In this document: positions 34,287-42,039 of the stretch, one piece after another
Layout of the letters: each line of letters begins with the position of its first letter
How positions within the stretch are numbered: position 1 is the stretch's first letter
Origin: Halobellus clavatus
Lineage (GTDB): Archaea > Halobacteriota > Halobacteria > Halobacteriales > Haloferacaceae
Assembly (NCBI RefSeq): GCF_900107195.1
Contig: NZ_FNPB01000006.1
Coordinates: 62,001-126,000 of the forward strand
Direction: 5' to 3'
DNA length: 64,000 bases
Position numbers and translations under genes: made by a program
The notes under the pieces: generated by a model
What the model was told of the DNA's origin: nothing
The model's database searches: none
The model's input: the letters and a program-made list of their open reading frames with translations, nothing else

Positions 34287-35048
34287 TCACGGGGCGTACT
34301 GATAGTTCACCGAGACGATGTTGGCCGATTTCTGCACCTCGGCGGCGAGCGTCTCGCGGTAGTCCTCCTCGAGGAGTCGGTCGCTCGGACAGACGATGCC
34401 GATCGAGCCGACGACCCGATCTTCGATCTGGACCGGTGCGGCCACCGCCCCCATACCGACGACCTGCTCGTTTCGGTCGACGCCGTACCCCTGTTCACGG
34501 AGCGTCGCGAGTTCCTCGACGAGGTCGTCGGGATCCGTGATCGTGTACTCGGTCCGCGCGGTCAGTCCGTGGTTCGCGACGATCTGTTCGATCCTCTCTT
34601 CGGGGAGATGGGCTAAGATCACCTTCCCGCCGGCGTGCGTGTGAATCGGGGTCCGGAGACCAGGGTAGATCCCGAGCCGGAGCGAGTCAGCCCCGAACTC
34701 GGTGTGGAGGATGACGAACTCGCCCCGCTCCTCTACGTTGATGCTGGCCTGCTCGCCGGTCTCCTCGACCAGGCGTTCGAGTTCCGGTTTGGCCACGTGG
34801 AAGAGCCGGTTCCGGTACTTGACTTGCCCACCCAGTTCGAGGATCTGCAGACTGAGCCGGTAGCTACCGCTTTCGTTGACGACGTAGCCCATCGTGCGGA
34901 GGGTCCGGAGGTAGTCGTGGACGGTACTCTTCGGGAGGTCGAGCGTCTGTGCCAGTTCCGCGACACCGATCTGTTTCTCTCGTTTGAGCAGGTCCAGAAT
35001 CTCGAAGGCGCGTTGGATCGTCTTCAGCGGGGGTGGACCGTCTGTCAT
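34287..35048 (-). CDS. IclR-family transcriptional regulator
   Basis: The 253-residue protein has a winged helix (IGVAELAQTLDLPKSTVHDYLRTLRTMGY, about residues 22-50) and the IclR effector domain with GGKVILAHLPEERIEQI. Haloarchaeal IclR proteins of this length, such as those controlling sugar or aromatic pathways, act as local activators or repressors. It lies on the same strand, upstream of the acyl-CoA synthetase, with its own start at 35048. Control of the second transporter and synthetase is a reasonable inference. Confidence 0.92.
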   Translation of the reverse strand: MTDGPPPLKTIQRAFEILDLLKREKQIGVAELAQTLDLPKSTVHDYLRTLRTMGYVVNESGSYRLSLQILELGGQVKYRNRLFHVAKPELERLVEETGEQASINVEERGEFVILHTEFGADSLRLGIYPGLRTPIHTHAGGKVILAHLPEERIEQIVANHGLTARTEYTITDPDDLVEELATLREQGYGVDRNEQVVGMGAVAAPVQIEDRVVGSIGIVCPSDRLLEEDYRETLAAEVQKSANIVSVNYQYAP

Positions 35049-35693
35049 CCTTGTCGGGGCCTAGGACTCCGGCGACCTAAATACTGCGGTTATCTCGAAC
35101 GCACAGGTCAGCGGAATAATGCACGGCCCGCTCGACGCGAACCGGTCGTTCGCGGCGGCTGCGGAGTTATCTGCGCGGCCAATGCGACAAGGTACTGTCT
35201 CGGCGACGCCGAATTCGACGACGGCAGCGGTCCTGGCGCTGCCCAGTGGCGTTCGAGATACCCACAGGCACAGTTGAGCAACTCGAAGGCAATTCGATCG
35301 ACGCCTGACGGCAGTGTTGTCTCCGATCGGCTGAGTCGTCTCTGGATGCGACGCCCGGTTCGGCTCCTTCGCCGAGGTACTCCTTCCTACCCGATTCTCT
35401 TGTGCACGGGCAATAACGGAAGTACAACTGTTATCTCGGCATCGCGGCGATTGAGTCGACATCCTCCGGCGCTGTGTGACCGTCTGCAACGTGAGCGGTT
35501 CGGATTCGGTCGAGACTCGACTTCGCGGTGCGCTGTTTCGAGGATCACACAGTACTCCTGGTCTGACGTTGGCGTCGCGTGACGGTTACCCACACCGTCT
35601 GTTCGGAAATCTCGAATGGAGTCCGCAGCAGAAACGTACTCGCGACTGAGTAGCTACACAAAGTATATATGCACATAGACAGTTGTGACGGGT
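35049..35693. other. Gene-free stretch before the SMC-like gene (645 bases)
   Basis: No open frame here has haloarchaeal acidity or homology; the translated frames are Arg/Ser-rich. On the + strand the frame 34635-35582 stays open across most of the gap, which may reflect a decayed gene, but its product is not family-like. A promoter (TATATAT, 35664-35670) ends the stretch. No tandem repeat or strong hairpin was seen. Confidence 0.6.
35664..35670 (+). promoter_or_regulatory. TATA box of the SMC-like/rdfA operon
   Basis: TATATAT lies about 27 bases before the ATG at 35694 and about 18 before an in-frame GTG at 35685. The spacing favours the ATG. Confidence 0.6.
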
Positions 35694-37634
35694 ATGGCTG
35701 CCTCCGAGCAACTGACTGAGTCTGCTCATTTCACGGTCGAGAACATCGGTGGGATCGACCACACTGACGTAGAGATTCCTCGTGGCGTGACCGTTCTGAC
35801 AGGGAAGAATGCGACGAACCGGACCTCCTTCTTGCGCTCGATTATGTGTGCAATGGGGAGTCAGCGGGTTTCACTCAAAGGCGACGCCGATCAAGGGAAG
35901 GTAGAACTGACACTCGGTGAGAACACCTACGAGCGGACGGTGAAACGCGTCGGCGACGGCGTCCAGTTCGAGGGCGAACCGTACCTCGACGATCCGGACG
36001 TTGCCGATCTCTTCGCGTTCTTGCTGGAAACGAACAACGCTCGACAGGCGGCTGCCAGAGAGGAGCAGCTCCGAGACGTCATTATGCGGCCCGTCGACGT
36101 CGAGGCGATCCGCGACGAGATCCGACGTCTGGAAACGAAGAAGGGCGATATCAACGACGAACTGGCCCAGATCGAGTCGCGAAAGCGTGACCTACCGGAT
36201 CTCGAACGACAGCGCACCACGCTACAGGAGAAGATCGAAGACAAGCGAGAGGAACTCGCTGCGCTCGAAGCGGACATCGACGACAGCAGCCGAGACGTCG
36301 AGCAGGGCCGCAAAGAGCAGGCTGAACTCGAATCGAAACTGCAGGACCTCCGAGAGACTCGCTCGGAGCTCGAATCGGTCCGCCGGAAGATCGAGCGACA
36401 GAACGAGAGCATCTCCTCGCTCAAGCGGGAACGGAGCGAGTTGCAAGAGGACCTCGACGAACTCCCGGAGACGCCGATGGGCGATCACCGGGATCTGGAG
36501 GCCGAGATCGACCGTCTCCGGAGTCAGAGACAGGAACTGAACACCGAAATCAACGAGCTCCGGAGCCTGATCCAATACAACGAAGAGCGGCTCGAAGCAG
36601 AGGACTACGAACTGCTCCAGGACGGCGGGGGGGCGGCCACGGGCGATAACTCAGTGACCGATCAGCTGGTCGGCGACGACGACACGGTCGTCTGCTGGAC
36701 GTGTGGTTCCTCCGTCGGTCGCGACCAGATTGAATCCACGATCGAGCGACTGAAAGACCTCCGGAGCGAGAAGGTCGAAACGCTCAACGAAGTGAAGAGC
36801 GACCTCGACGACCGCAAGGAGGAACAGCGGGAGGCGACGCAAAAACAGCGTCGCCGCACGGAGATCGAGCGCAAACTCGACGACATCGACGACGAACTCG
36901 ACCGGCGGAACGAACAGGTCGAGGCGCTCAAAGAGACGCGCGAGTCGCTGACCGAAGACGTCGAATCCCTCGAATCAGAGGTCGACAGTCTCGAATCCGC
37001 GGACTTCGACGAGATCCTCTCGCTCCACAAGGAGGCCAATCAGCTCGAGTTCGAGATCGACAACCTCGAGTCCGAACTCGACGAGGTCACAGCCGAGATC
37101 GAAGCGATCGAGGACGACGTCGAACGCGCCGAAGAACTCCGGGAGGAGCGTTCGGAACTCGTCGACGAACTCACCGATCAGCGGACGAAGATCGATCAGA
37201 TCGAGGCCGAGGCGGTGGCGTCGTTTAACGAACATATGGAGTCGATCCTCGACCTGCTCGCCTACGAGAATATCGAACGGATCTGGATCGAGCGGATCGA
37301 AGCGAACGATGCCAGCGACGCGGAGACGCAGTTCGAGCTCCACATCGTCCGGACGACCGAGAACGGGGCGGCGTACGAGGACACGATCGACCACCTCTCT
37401 GAGAGCGAACGAGAGGTAACCGGGCTGATCTTCGCGCTGGCGGGGTATCTGGTCCACGACCTCCACGAGTCGGTGCCGTTTATGTTGCTGGACTCGCTGG
37501 AGGCGATCGACTCCGACCGGATCGCCGCCCTCGTCGAGTACTTCGCCGACTACGCCGACTTCCTCGTGGTGGCACTCCTGCCCGAGGACGCACAGGCCCT
37601 CGACGACGACTTCACGCGCGTGACGTCTATCTAA
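35694..37634 (+). CDS. Archaea-specific SMC-related protein (Rad50-like ATPase)
   Basis: This 646-residue protein has ATPase head halves at both ends and a long coiled coil (about 130-330 and 345-530). A hinge-like CWTC motif (C334, C337) resembles half of a Rad50 zinc hook. The head motifs are altered: the P-loop reads GKNATNRTS (G37-S45) with Arg at the usual Lys position, the signature region is LSESEREVTG (about 568), and the Walker B region is FMLLDSLEAID (D600). Family members are haloarchaeal and poorly understood. The gene directly precedes rdfA, as in Haloferax volcanii (recalled, not checked). The ATG at 35694 fits the promoter better than GTG 35685. Confidence 0.88.
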   Translation: MAASEQLTESAHFTVENIGGIDHTDVEIPRGVTVLTGKNATNRTSFLRSIMCAMGSQRVSLKGDADQGKVELTLGENTYERTVKRVGDGVQFEGEPYLDDPDVADLFAFLLETNNARQAAAREEQLRDVIMRPVDVEAIRDEIRRLETKKGDINDELAQIESRKRDLPDLERQRTTLQEKIEDKREELAALEADIDDSSRDVEQGRKEQAELESKLQDLRETRSELESVRRKIERQNESISSLKRERSELQEDLDELPETPMGDHRDLEAEIDRLRSQRQELNTEINELRSLIQYNEERLEAEDYELLQDGGGAATGDNSVTDQLVGDDDTVVCWTCGSSVGRDQIESTIERLKDLRSEKVETLNEVKSDLDDRKEEQREATQKQRRRTEIERKLDDIDDELDRRNEQVEALKETRESLTEDVESLESEVDSLESADFDEILSLHKEANQLEFEIDNLESELDEVTAEIEAIEDDVERAEELREERSELVDELTDQRTKIDQIEAEAVASFNEHMESILDLLAYENIERIWIERIEANDASDAETQFELHIVRTTENGAAYEDTIDHLSESEREVTGLIFALAGYLVHDLHESVPFMLLDSLEAIDSDRIAALVEYFADYADFLVVALLPEDAQALDDDFTRVTSI

Positions 37635-37661
37635 CCGGAGCTTTCGGGCACAATTCAATCT

Positions 37662-38279
37662 ATGGCTAACACGACCGACAGCAGACCCTCGAGCAAGGTC
37701 GCACGATTGATCGAAGAGTACGACCTCCGCGGACTCGGCGACGAACTGGAGGTGCGGTGGACGGGCGACGGCGTCGAGCGGACGAGCCTCCGGGACCTGG
37801 CGGACTACTTCAACAAACAACTTTTAGAGCAGGCACTCATCGATGCGGGGATGAGCGCTCTGGAGAGCGACGTCGACTCGACGTACCGGAACCTCACCGA
37901 AGACAACGTCAGTACCGGGGTCCGGACCGACACCCGCAACCGACTGGAGCAGAACGGGATCGACGTCGACGACCTGGAGTCAGATTTCGTCAGCTACCAG
38001 GCGATCCGATCGTTCCTGACGGAGTACCGGGACGCTGAGTACCGAAAGCTCTCGGATCAGGAGAAAGTCGAAAAGGACCTCCAGAGCATCCAGCGGCTGA
38101 TGACACGCACGCTCTCGGTCACCGAAGAGCGGATCGAGAAGCTCAGGCAGACCGAACGGATCGACGCGGGGGCGTTCGAGGTCTTGCTCGACCTGCAGGT
38201 GCTGTGTCAGGAGTGCGGGGAGCAGTACTCGGTGGCGGAGTTCCTCGACGAGCGCGGGTGTCAGTGCCAACGGGAGTGA
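37662..38279 (+). CDS. rdfA: Rod-determining factor RdfA
   Basis: The 205-residue protein begins MANTTDSRPSSKVARLIEEYDLRGLGDELE, with the KVxRLIxxYxLxGLGxxLExxW pattern of the RdfA family. The middle is helical, and the C-terminus has cysteines C182, C185, C200 and C202 that could bind zinc. RdfA is a haloarchaeal factor needed for rod-shaped cells in Haloferax volcanii. It starts 27 bases after the SMC-like gene and is almost certainly in its operon. Its mechanism is unknown. Its presence inside a catabolic island may mean that the module travels as a cassette. Confidence 0.85.
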   Translation: MANTTDSRPSSKVARLIEEYDLRGLGDELEVRWTGDGVERTSLRDLADYFNKQLLEQALIDAGMSALESDVDSTYRNLTEDNVSTGVRTDTRNRLEQNGIDVDDLESDFVSYQAIRSFLTEYRDAEYRKLSDQEKVEKDLQSIQRLMTRTLSVTEERIEKLRQTERIDAGAFEVLLDLQVLCQECGEQYSVAEFLDERGCQCQRE

Positions 38280-38295
38280 GGCCACGGCCGCAGTC

Positions 38296-39054
38296 TCACG
38301 CCTGACTGAGTTTGAGTTCGAGTTCGTTCGCCGCACCCAGGACCCGATCGACGAGTCCGTTCTCCAGTTGTTGGTCGGTGAGCCGATTCGCTGGTCCGAC
38401 CACGCTGATCGCGCCGACGACGTCGCCGTCGACGATGATGGCCTTCCCTATCGCGCGGGCGCCCCTGACGTTCTCCTGATCGTTGAGCGCGTAGTTGCGT
38501 TCCCGAGTGGCCTCCAGTTCCTCGAAGAGAGCCTCCCGGGAGTCGACGGTCCGTGAGGTCTGCTGTTGGAGTCCTCGGTGGTCGAGGATTTGCTCGACAC
38601 GCTCTCTGGGGAGGTGCGCGAGGATACTCTTCCCAGAGGCGAGATAGTGTAGGTGAGACCGAGTGCCGATGCGAGCGTGCGTCTGAACCGCGTACTCGCC
38701 GAGCGCGTAATCCAGGTAGACGGCCTGTCCGTGTTCTTCGGTGACGAGCCAGACTGCCTCGCCCGTCGTATTCGCCAACTGTTCGATCGTCGATTTCCCT
38801 TCGCGTGCGATCGGATGCCGATTTCGCGCCCCGATGCCGTGATCCAACAGCCGCAGCCCGAGGTCGTACTTCCCGTTGACCTTGATCAGATATTCGAGGT
38901 CATACAGCGTCGAGAGGTAGTCGTGAGCGGTACTCGTCGGGACGTCCAGCGACTCTGTGATCTCGGTGGTTCCCATTGGACCGTGTTCCTGTAACAGTTC
39001 GATAATCTCGGAGACCCGCTGGATCGACCGCAACTTCACCGCATCGTTTGTCAT
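38296..39054 (-). CDS. IclR-family transcriptional regulator
   Basis: This 252-residue protein has a winged helix (MGTTEITESLDVPTSTAHDYLSTLYDLEY, about residues 27-55) and effector domain with SGKSILAHLPRERVEQIL. Longer in-frame extensions to 39237 are basic and not family-like, so the ATG at 39054 is used. Upstream lie a TATA-like element and three copies of a TTCCGA-N5-TCGGAA palindrome, the best operator candidates in the window. Autoregulation and control of the O-demethylase cluster beyond the gap are inferred. It is convergent with rdfA, 16 bases apart. Confidence 0.93.
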   Translation of the reverse strand: MTNDAVKLRSIQRVSEIIELLQEHGPMGTTEITESLDVPTSTAHDYLSTLYDLEYLIKVNGKYDLGLRLLDHGIGARNRHPIAREGKSTIEQLANTTGEAVWLVTEEHGQAVYLDYALGEYAVQTHARIGTRSHLHYLASGKSILAHLPRERVEQILDHRGLQQQTSRTVDSREALFEELEATRERNYALNDQENVRGARAIGKAIIVDGDVVGAISVVGPANRLTDQQLENGLVDRVLGAANELELKLSQA

Positions 39055-39118
39055 TGTCTTACGTTCCGTTTGCCGCCCCGACTCCTTAGCTTTGCGATTA
39101 GATCGGGAGACGGAACGG

Positions 39119-39139
39119 TATTCCGACAGTTTCGGAATA
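39119..39139. promoter_or_regulatory. Operator-like palindrome, copy 1
   Basis: Arms TATTCCGA and TCGGAATA flank CAGTT. The site lies just downstream of a minus-strand TATA-like box (39147-39153) and 65 bases before the IclR start, where a bound protein would sit over the transcription start. Confidence 0.65.
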
Positions 39140-39146
39140 CAATCAC

Positions 39147-39153
39147 ATATATA
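39147..39153 (-). promoter_or_regulatory. TATA-like box of the IclR gene
   Basis: ATATATA lies 7 bases upstream (minus-strand sense) of palindrome copy 1. It predicts a leader of about 65-70 bases for the IclR transcript. Confidence 0.45.
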
Positions 39154-39239
39154 GCTGTGCGTAATCCCGCATTTTCGATGGAAAACGGACCACGTCGTCG
39201 TGTGACGCGACTGAACACCCGTGCACGCGGTTCGCACTC

Positions 39240-39255
39240 TTCCGAAACTGTCGTA
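39240..39255. promoter_or_regulatory. Operator-like palindrome, copy 2 (imperfect)
   Basis: TTCCGA-AACTG-TCGTA matches the other two copies in inverted orientation, with one arm degraded. No promoter element is adjacent. Confidence 0.5.
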
Positions 39256-39373
39256 TCGAGATCAGCCGCAGGTTTACCCCACGACGGGTCACGGGTGTCC
39301 ACCGCTCGGATCGCATAACACAAGTACATATGTTAGGACTCTGCCGACATCGGGTATTTATCACAATCATTCA

Positions 39374-39399
39374 TATAAATAATTCCGAGACTGTCGGAA
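39374..39399 (+). promoter_or_regulatory. TATA box plus operator-like palindrome, copy 3
   Basis: TATAAATAA (39374-39382) is followed directly by TTCCGA-GACTG-TCGGAA (39383-39399). The layout repeats that of copy 1 but faces the + strand, towards the 3' end of the O-demethylase gene. No protein gene starts there, so a short or antisense transcript is possible. Confidence 0.5.
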
Positions 39400-39494
39400 A
39401 ACCGGTGCTACGGCGGACGGTGGAAGGTTCGAGAGAGTCGTGATTGCAGGCGGTCGCGCTCGAGGAGCAGCGATTCGACGGACCGGTGCGTCAC

Positions 39495-40838
39495 TTATTC
39501 GCCCTTCCGTCGATCCGGCGAGTACGGGACTGTACCGACCGTCGCCGAGATCTCGGTCTGTTCGTGCCGCTCGACTTTCGGGTTCGGTGAGTCCTCGTCG
39601 CCCCACACGAGCGTGACCTCTGTGCCCGGGTCCGCGTGGTCGACGTCGATGCTGCACAGCGAGATGATGGTGCCGGCGTCGTACTCGTAGGACCGCGAGT
39701 GCGAGAGCCCGACCAACTCGCCGTCTTTCAGCACTTCGTCGTAGTTCGCGCGGCCCCACCCGATCCGTGGCAGTTCTATGAGCTTGTTACTCGGACCGTC
39801 GCGGAAGAGCGAGGCATACACGTCGATGACGTCCGCTTCGTCCCAGGCCAGCGAGACCAGCGTCCGGTCGGGGTCCTCGACCTTGGCCTCGAGCGCCTCA
39901 CGGCCGACGAAGTCGTGATCGAAGCTGATGAGTTTCTCGTATCCGAGTTCGATCGGGTCCATGTAGTAGTCGGTGATGTCCTCCGAGACGAAGCTCCCGT
40001 CGATGGAGTACGTGGCCTCCCGGCTGTCGGCGTCGAGCCACGCCCGGTATCCGGCCATCTCCTCGACGTCGTACAGGGGTGGGACGCCCGGCGGGACCCA
40101 GCCGAGTTTCACCGAGAGCGTGTGATAAGCCTTCGAGCCCAGCTGTCGGAGCCCGTGATCCTGGCCCGCCTCGACGATAGCCTCGCGGACGTGGTCTGCC
40201 TGCTCGAAGGGACCGATGAACTCGAAGCCGAACTCCGTGGACATCCCGTGACCCAATGCAATCGCCTCGACCCCCGCCAGTTCGACCGTATCGAAGCTGT
40301 AGAACGGAATGGAGTCGAGGTCGGCGTCTGTCACCTGTTCGAGCACGGGCCGCGCGTTGGGGCCCTGCACCTGGAACACGAACTTCTCGGGATCGCCCGC
40401 CTGCGCAGAGGTGCGGGGTTCGGTCTCGATTTCCACGTCGTACTCGCCGGTCTCGACGTTGTAGCGCACCCAGTTGGCCGCCAGCATCCCAGCGCTGTAG
40501 TACTCGTCCGCGGCGAGTTTGAGCATCGGGCCGTCGCCGATGATGTGGCCGTTGGGGTTGCACATCACCAGCTGTTTCGCCGTCCCGACCTCGTAGTGCT
40601 CGAAGCTATTGACGCTCAGGTCGCGAAGCAGCGTCTCCGCGTCAGGCCCGGTGACGCGGAGCGAGGTCATGTGATGCGAGAGATTTGCGAGGGAGACAGT
40701 CTCCGTCACCGCGCGCTGTTCGTCGAGCCAGTTCGTAATCTCGTTGGGGACGACGGGGAAGTTGTTCGTGTAGTCCCCACCCTTGCGGCGGAGCACCTCG
40801 ACTGGATCACCGGATGCTTGGATCTCCTCGGGGTCCAT
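39495..40838 (-). CDS. GcvT/LigM-like tetrahydrofolate-dependent O-demethylase
   Basis: The 447-residue protein is a GcvT-fold enzyme: an N-terminal folate-binding domain (VSLANLSHHMTSLRVTGPDAE, about 48-68) and a C-terminal beta-barrel (about 330-430). LigM and DesA of this length move the methyl group of vanillate, 3-O-methylgallate or syringate to tetrahydrofolate. The neighbours (amidohydrolase, aldehyde dehydrogenase, SDR, IclR) suit methoxy-aromatic breakdown. Other GcvT relatives, such as dimethylglycine or DMSP demethylases, are the main alternative. A TATA-like AT-rich stretch lies 20-30 bases upstream. Confidence 0.8.
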   Translation of the reverse strand: MDPEEIQASGDPVEVLRRKGGDYTNNFPVVPNEITNWLDEQRAVTETVSLANLSHHMTSLRVTGPDAETLLRDLSVNSFEHYEVGTAKQLVMCNPNGHIIGDGPMLKLAADEYYSAGMLAANWVRYNVETGEYDVEIETEPRTSAQAGDPEKFVFQVQGPNARPVLEQVTDADLDSIPFYSFDTVELAGVEAIALGHGMSTEFGFEFIGPFEQADHVREAIVEAGQDHGLRQLGSKAYHTLSVKLGWVPPGVPPLYDVEEMAGYRAWLDADSREATYSIDGSFVSEDITDYYMDPIELGYEKLISFDHDFVGREALEAKVEDPDRTLVSLAWDEADVIDVYASLFRDGPSNKLIELPRIGWGRANYDEVLKDGELVGLSHSRSYEYDAGTIISLCSIDVDHADPGTEVTLVWGDEDSPNPKVERHEQTEISATVGTVPYSPDRRKGE

Positions 40839-40929
40839 ACTGCGAAGGGCTCGACGAACATTAATAATAACAGTCTCCGCGGCAAATTATGAACCGCGAG
40901 CTGATCGCTCGACAGCGCAAACGCGGGCG

Positions 40930-41919
40930 TTACTCCAGGTCGAGCAGCCGCTTGATGTTCCCGGAGAAGATCTTTTCTCTGTCCGCTTCGGGAATATCGA
41001 GATCCTCGATGAGCGGGATGATCTCGGTCGCCCAGTACTGGCCCTTGTCGGGGCCGAACGGGTAGTCCGCGCTGTAGACGACGTTGTCGGCGCCGAAGAA
41101 TTCGAGCCCGCACTCCAGCGGGAACGACTCACCCTGGCTGCTGACCGCGGTGTCGCCGTAGATCCGATCGAAGTACGCCTCGAGGGGCTCGGAGAGATCG
41201 GCGATCGCGGGGTTCTGATACAGTTCGGGCTCCTCCGTCCGGGTCTGGTACCACGAGCGGATGCGGCCGACCTGGTAGGGGAACGATCCGCCGAGGTGAT
41301 GCGAGATGACCTCGATGTTCTCATAGCGGTCAAGGATCCCCGAGAAGATGAGTCGGGCGAGCGCGATGTTGGTGTCGAACGGCCACGCCAGCATCTTGTA
41401 GATCCACGTGTGAGAGGTGTCGTAGTCGTGCCAGTCTGCCAGTTGGGGATGGATCCACAGCGGGACGTCGAGATCGTCGATGGTGGCGTAGAACTCCTCG
41501 AAGTCGTCGTCGTCGAGCATCCGGCCGTTGATGTTCGAGAAGATCTGGATCCCGTGCATCCCGAGGTCCTCGATACAGCGCCGCGCCTCGTCGACGTACT
41601 CGTCAGTGAGGAACGGCACCGTGCCGACCGGAATGAACCGGTCGTGCTCCTCGCCGATCCTGGCGATTTCGTCGTTGGCGACGCGGGTCGCTTCGATCCC
41701 GTTGTCGGGGTCAATGTCCTGCCAGATCATCGGGGCCGCGAGGTCGATGACCTGCCGGTCGATCCCGTTCTTGTCCAAGTACTCGATACGCCCTTCCACG
41801 TCGGACATTCGAGGTGCGTTCCGGAGGCTGGAGAGTTCGTCCGTGGGATGGACTTTCTCGAGCGTGTCGAGAACCTCGTCGGTAATGATGTGCGAGGTCG
41901 CGTCTATGATCTCTGGCAT
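40930..41919 (-). CDS. Amidohydrolase-2 family decarboxylase-like protein
   Basis: The 329-residue TIM-barrel protein belongs to the ACMSD/LigW group of metal-dependent decarboxylases. Ligand-type residues are visible in PLWIHPQL, VISHHLGGSFPY and SADYPFG. The N-terminal HxH metal motif, normally D-x-H-x-H, reads DATSH, so the first His is Thr. The second family copy in this window (57608-58585) has the same loss. It is encoded just upstream of the O-demethylase, so decarboxylation of a demethylated or ring-cleaved aromatic acid is a fair inference. The ATG at 41919 gives the family start MPEIIDA. Confidence 0.85.
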   Translation of the reverse strand: MPEIIDATSHIITDEVLDTLEKVHPTDELSSLRNAPRMSDVEGRIEYLDKNGIDRQVIDLAAPMIWQDIDPDNGIEATRVANDEIARIGEEHDRFIPVGTVPFLTDEYVDEARRCIEDLGMHGIQIFSNINGRMLDDDDFEEFYATIDDLDVPLWIHPQLADWHDYDTSHTWIYKMLAWPFDTNIALARLIFSGILDRYENIEVISHHLGGSFPYQVGRIRSWYQTRTEEPELYQNPAIADLSEPLEAYFDRIYGDTAVSSQGESFPLECGLEFFGADNVVYSADYPFGPDKGQYWATEIIPLIEDLDIPEADREKIFSGNIKRLLDLE

Positions 41920-42039
41920 CGTTTCGCACTTTGGTACACCGTTACTTAAAACATACTGTGGATCAGGTAGGTTCCCCCGTTCGAGACGCCCGCCAGCCCG
42001 GGAGTAAAGGCTAATAGCCGCTCTCCAGTACCGTCGGGT

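Larger units (their letters stand above)
39055..39494. other. Gene-free regulatory stretch upstream of IclR gene (440 bases)
   Basis: The stretch has low GC and no acidic open frame. It contains two TATA-like boxes pointing in opposite directions and three copies of the same palindrome. The translated frames here are basic and not family-like. It lies between the IclR start and the end of the O-demethylase gene, both on the minus strand. Confidence 0.75.

Noticed and set aside
32444-34540. A 698-residue open frame on the + strand
   Set aside because: It lies opposite the acyl-CoA synthetase and part of an IclR gene. The product is Arg-, Val- and Asp-rich without family motifs, as expected for an antisense frame in GC-rich DNA.
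35061-35489. A 142-residue minus-strand frame in the gap before the SMC-like gene
   Set aside because: The product is neutral to basic and Ser/Arg-rich, unlike haloarchaeal proteins, and has no recognisable motif.
40858-40890. A half-site resembling the TTCCGA palindrome upstream of the O-demethylase gene
   Set aside because: Only GAGACTGT matches and the inverted arm is missing, so it could be chance.
39636-40892. A 418-residue + strand open frame opposite the O-demethylase gene
   Set aside because: Its composition is typical of a shadow frame, and the minus-strand frame has clear GcvT/LigM homology.
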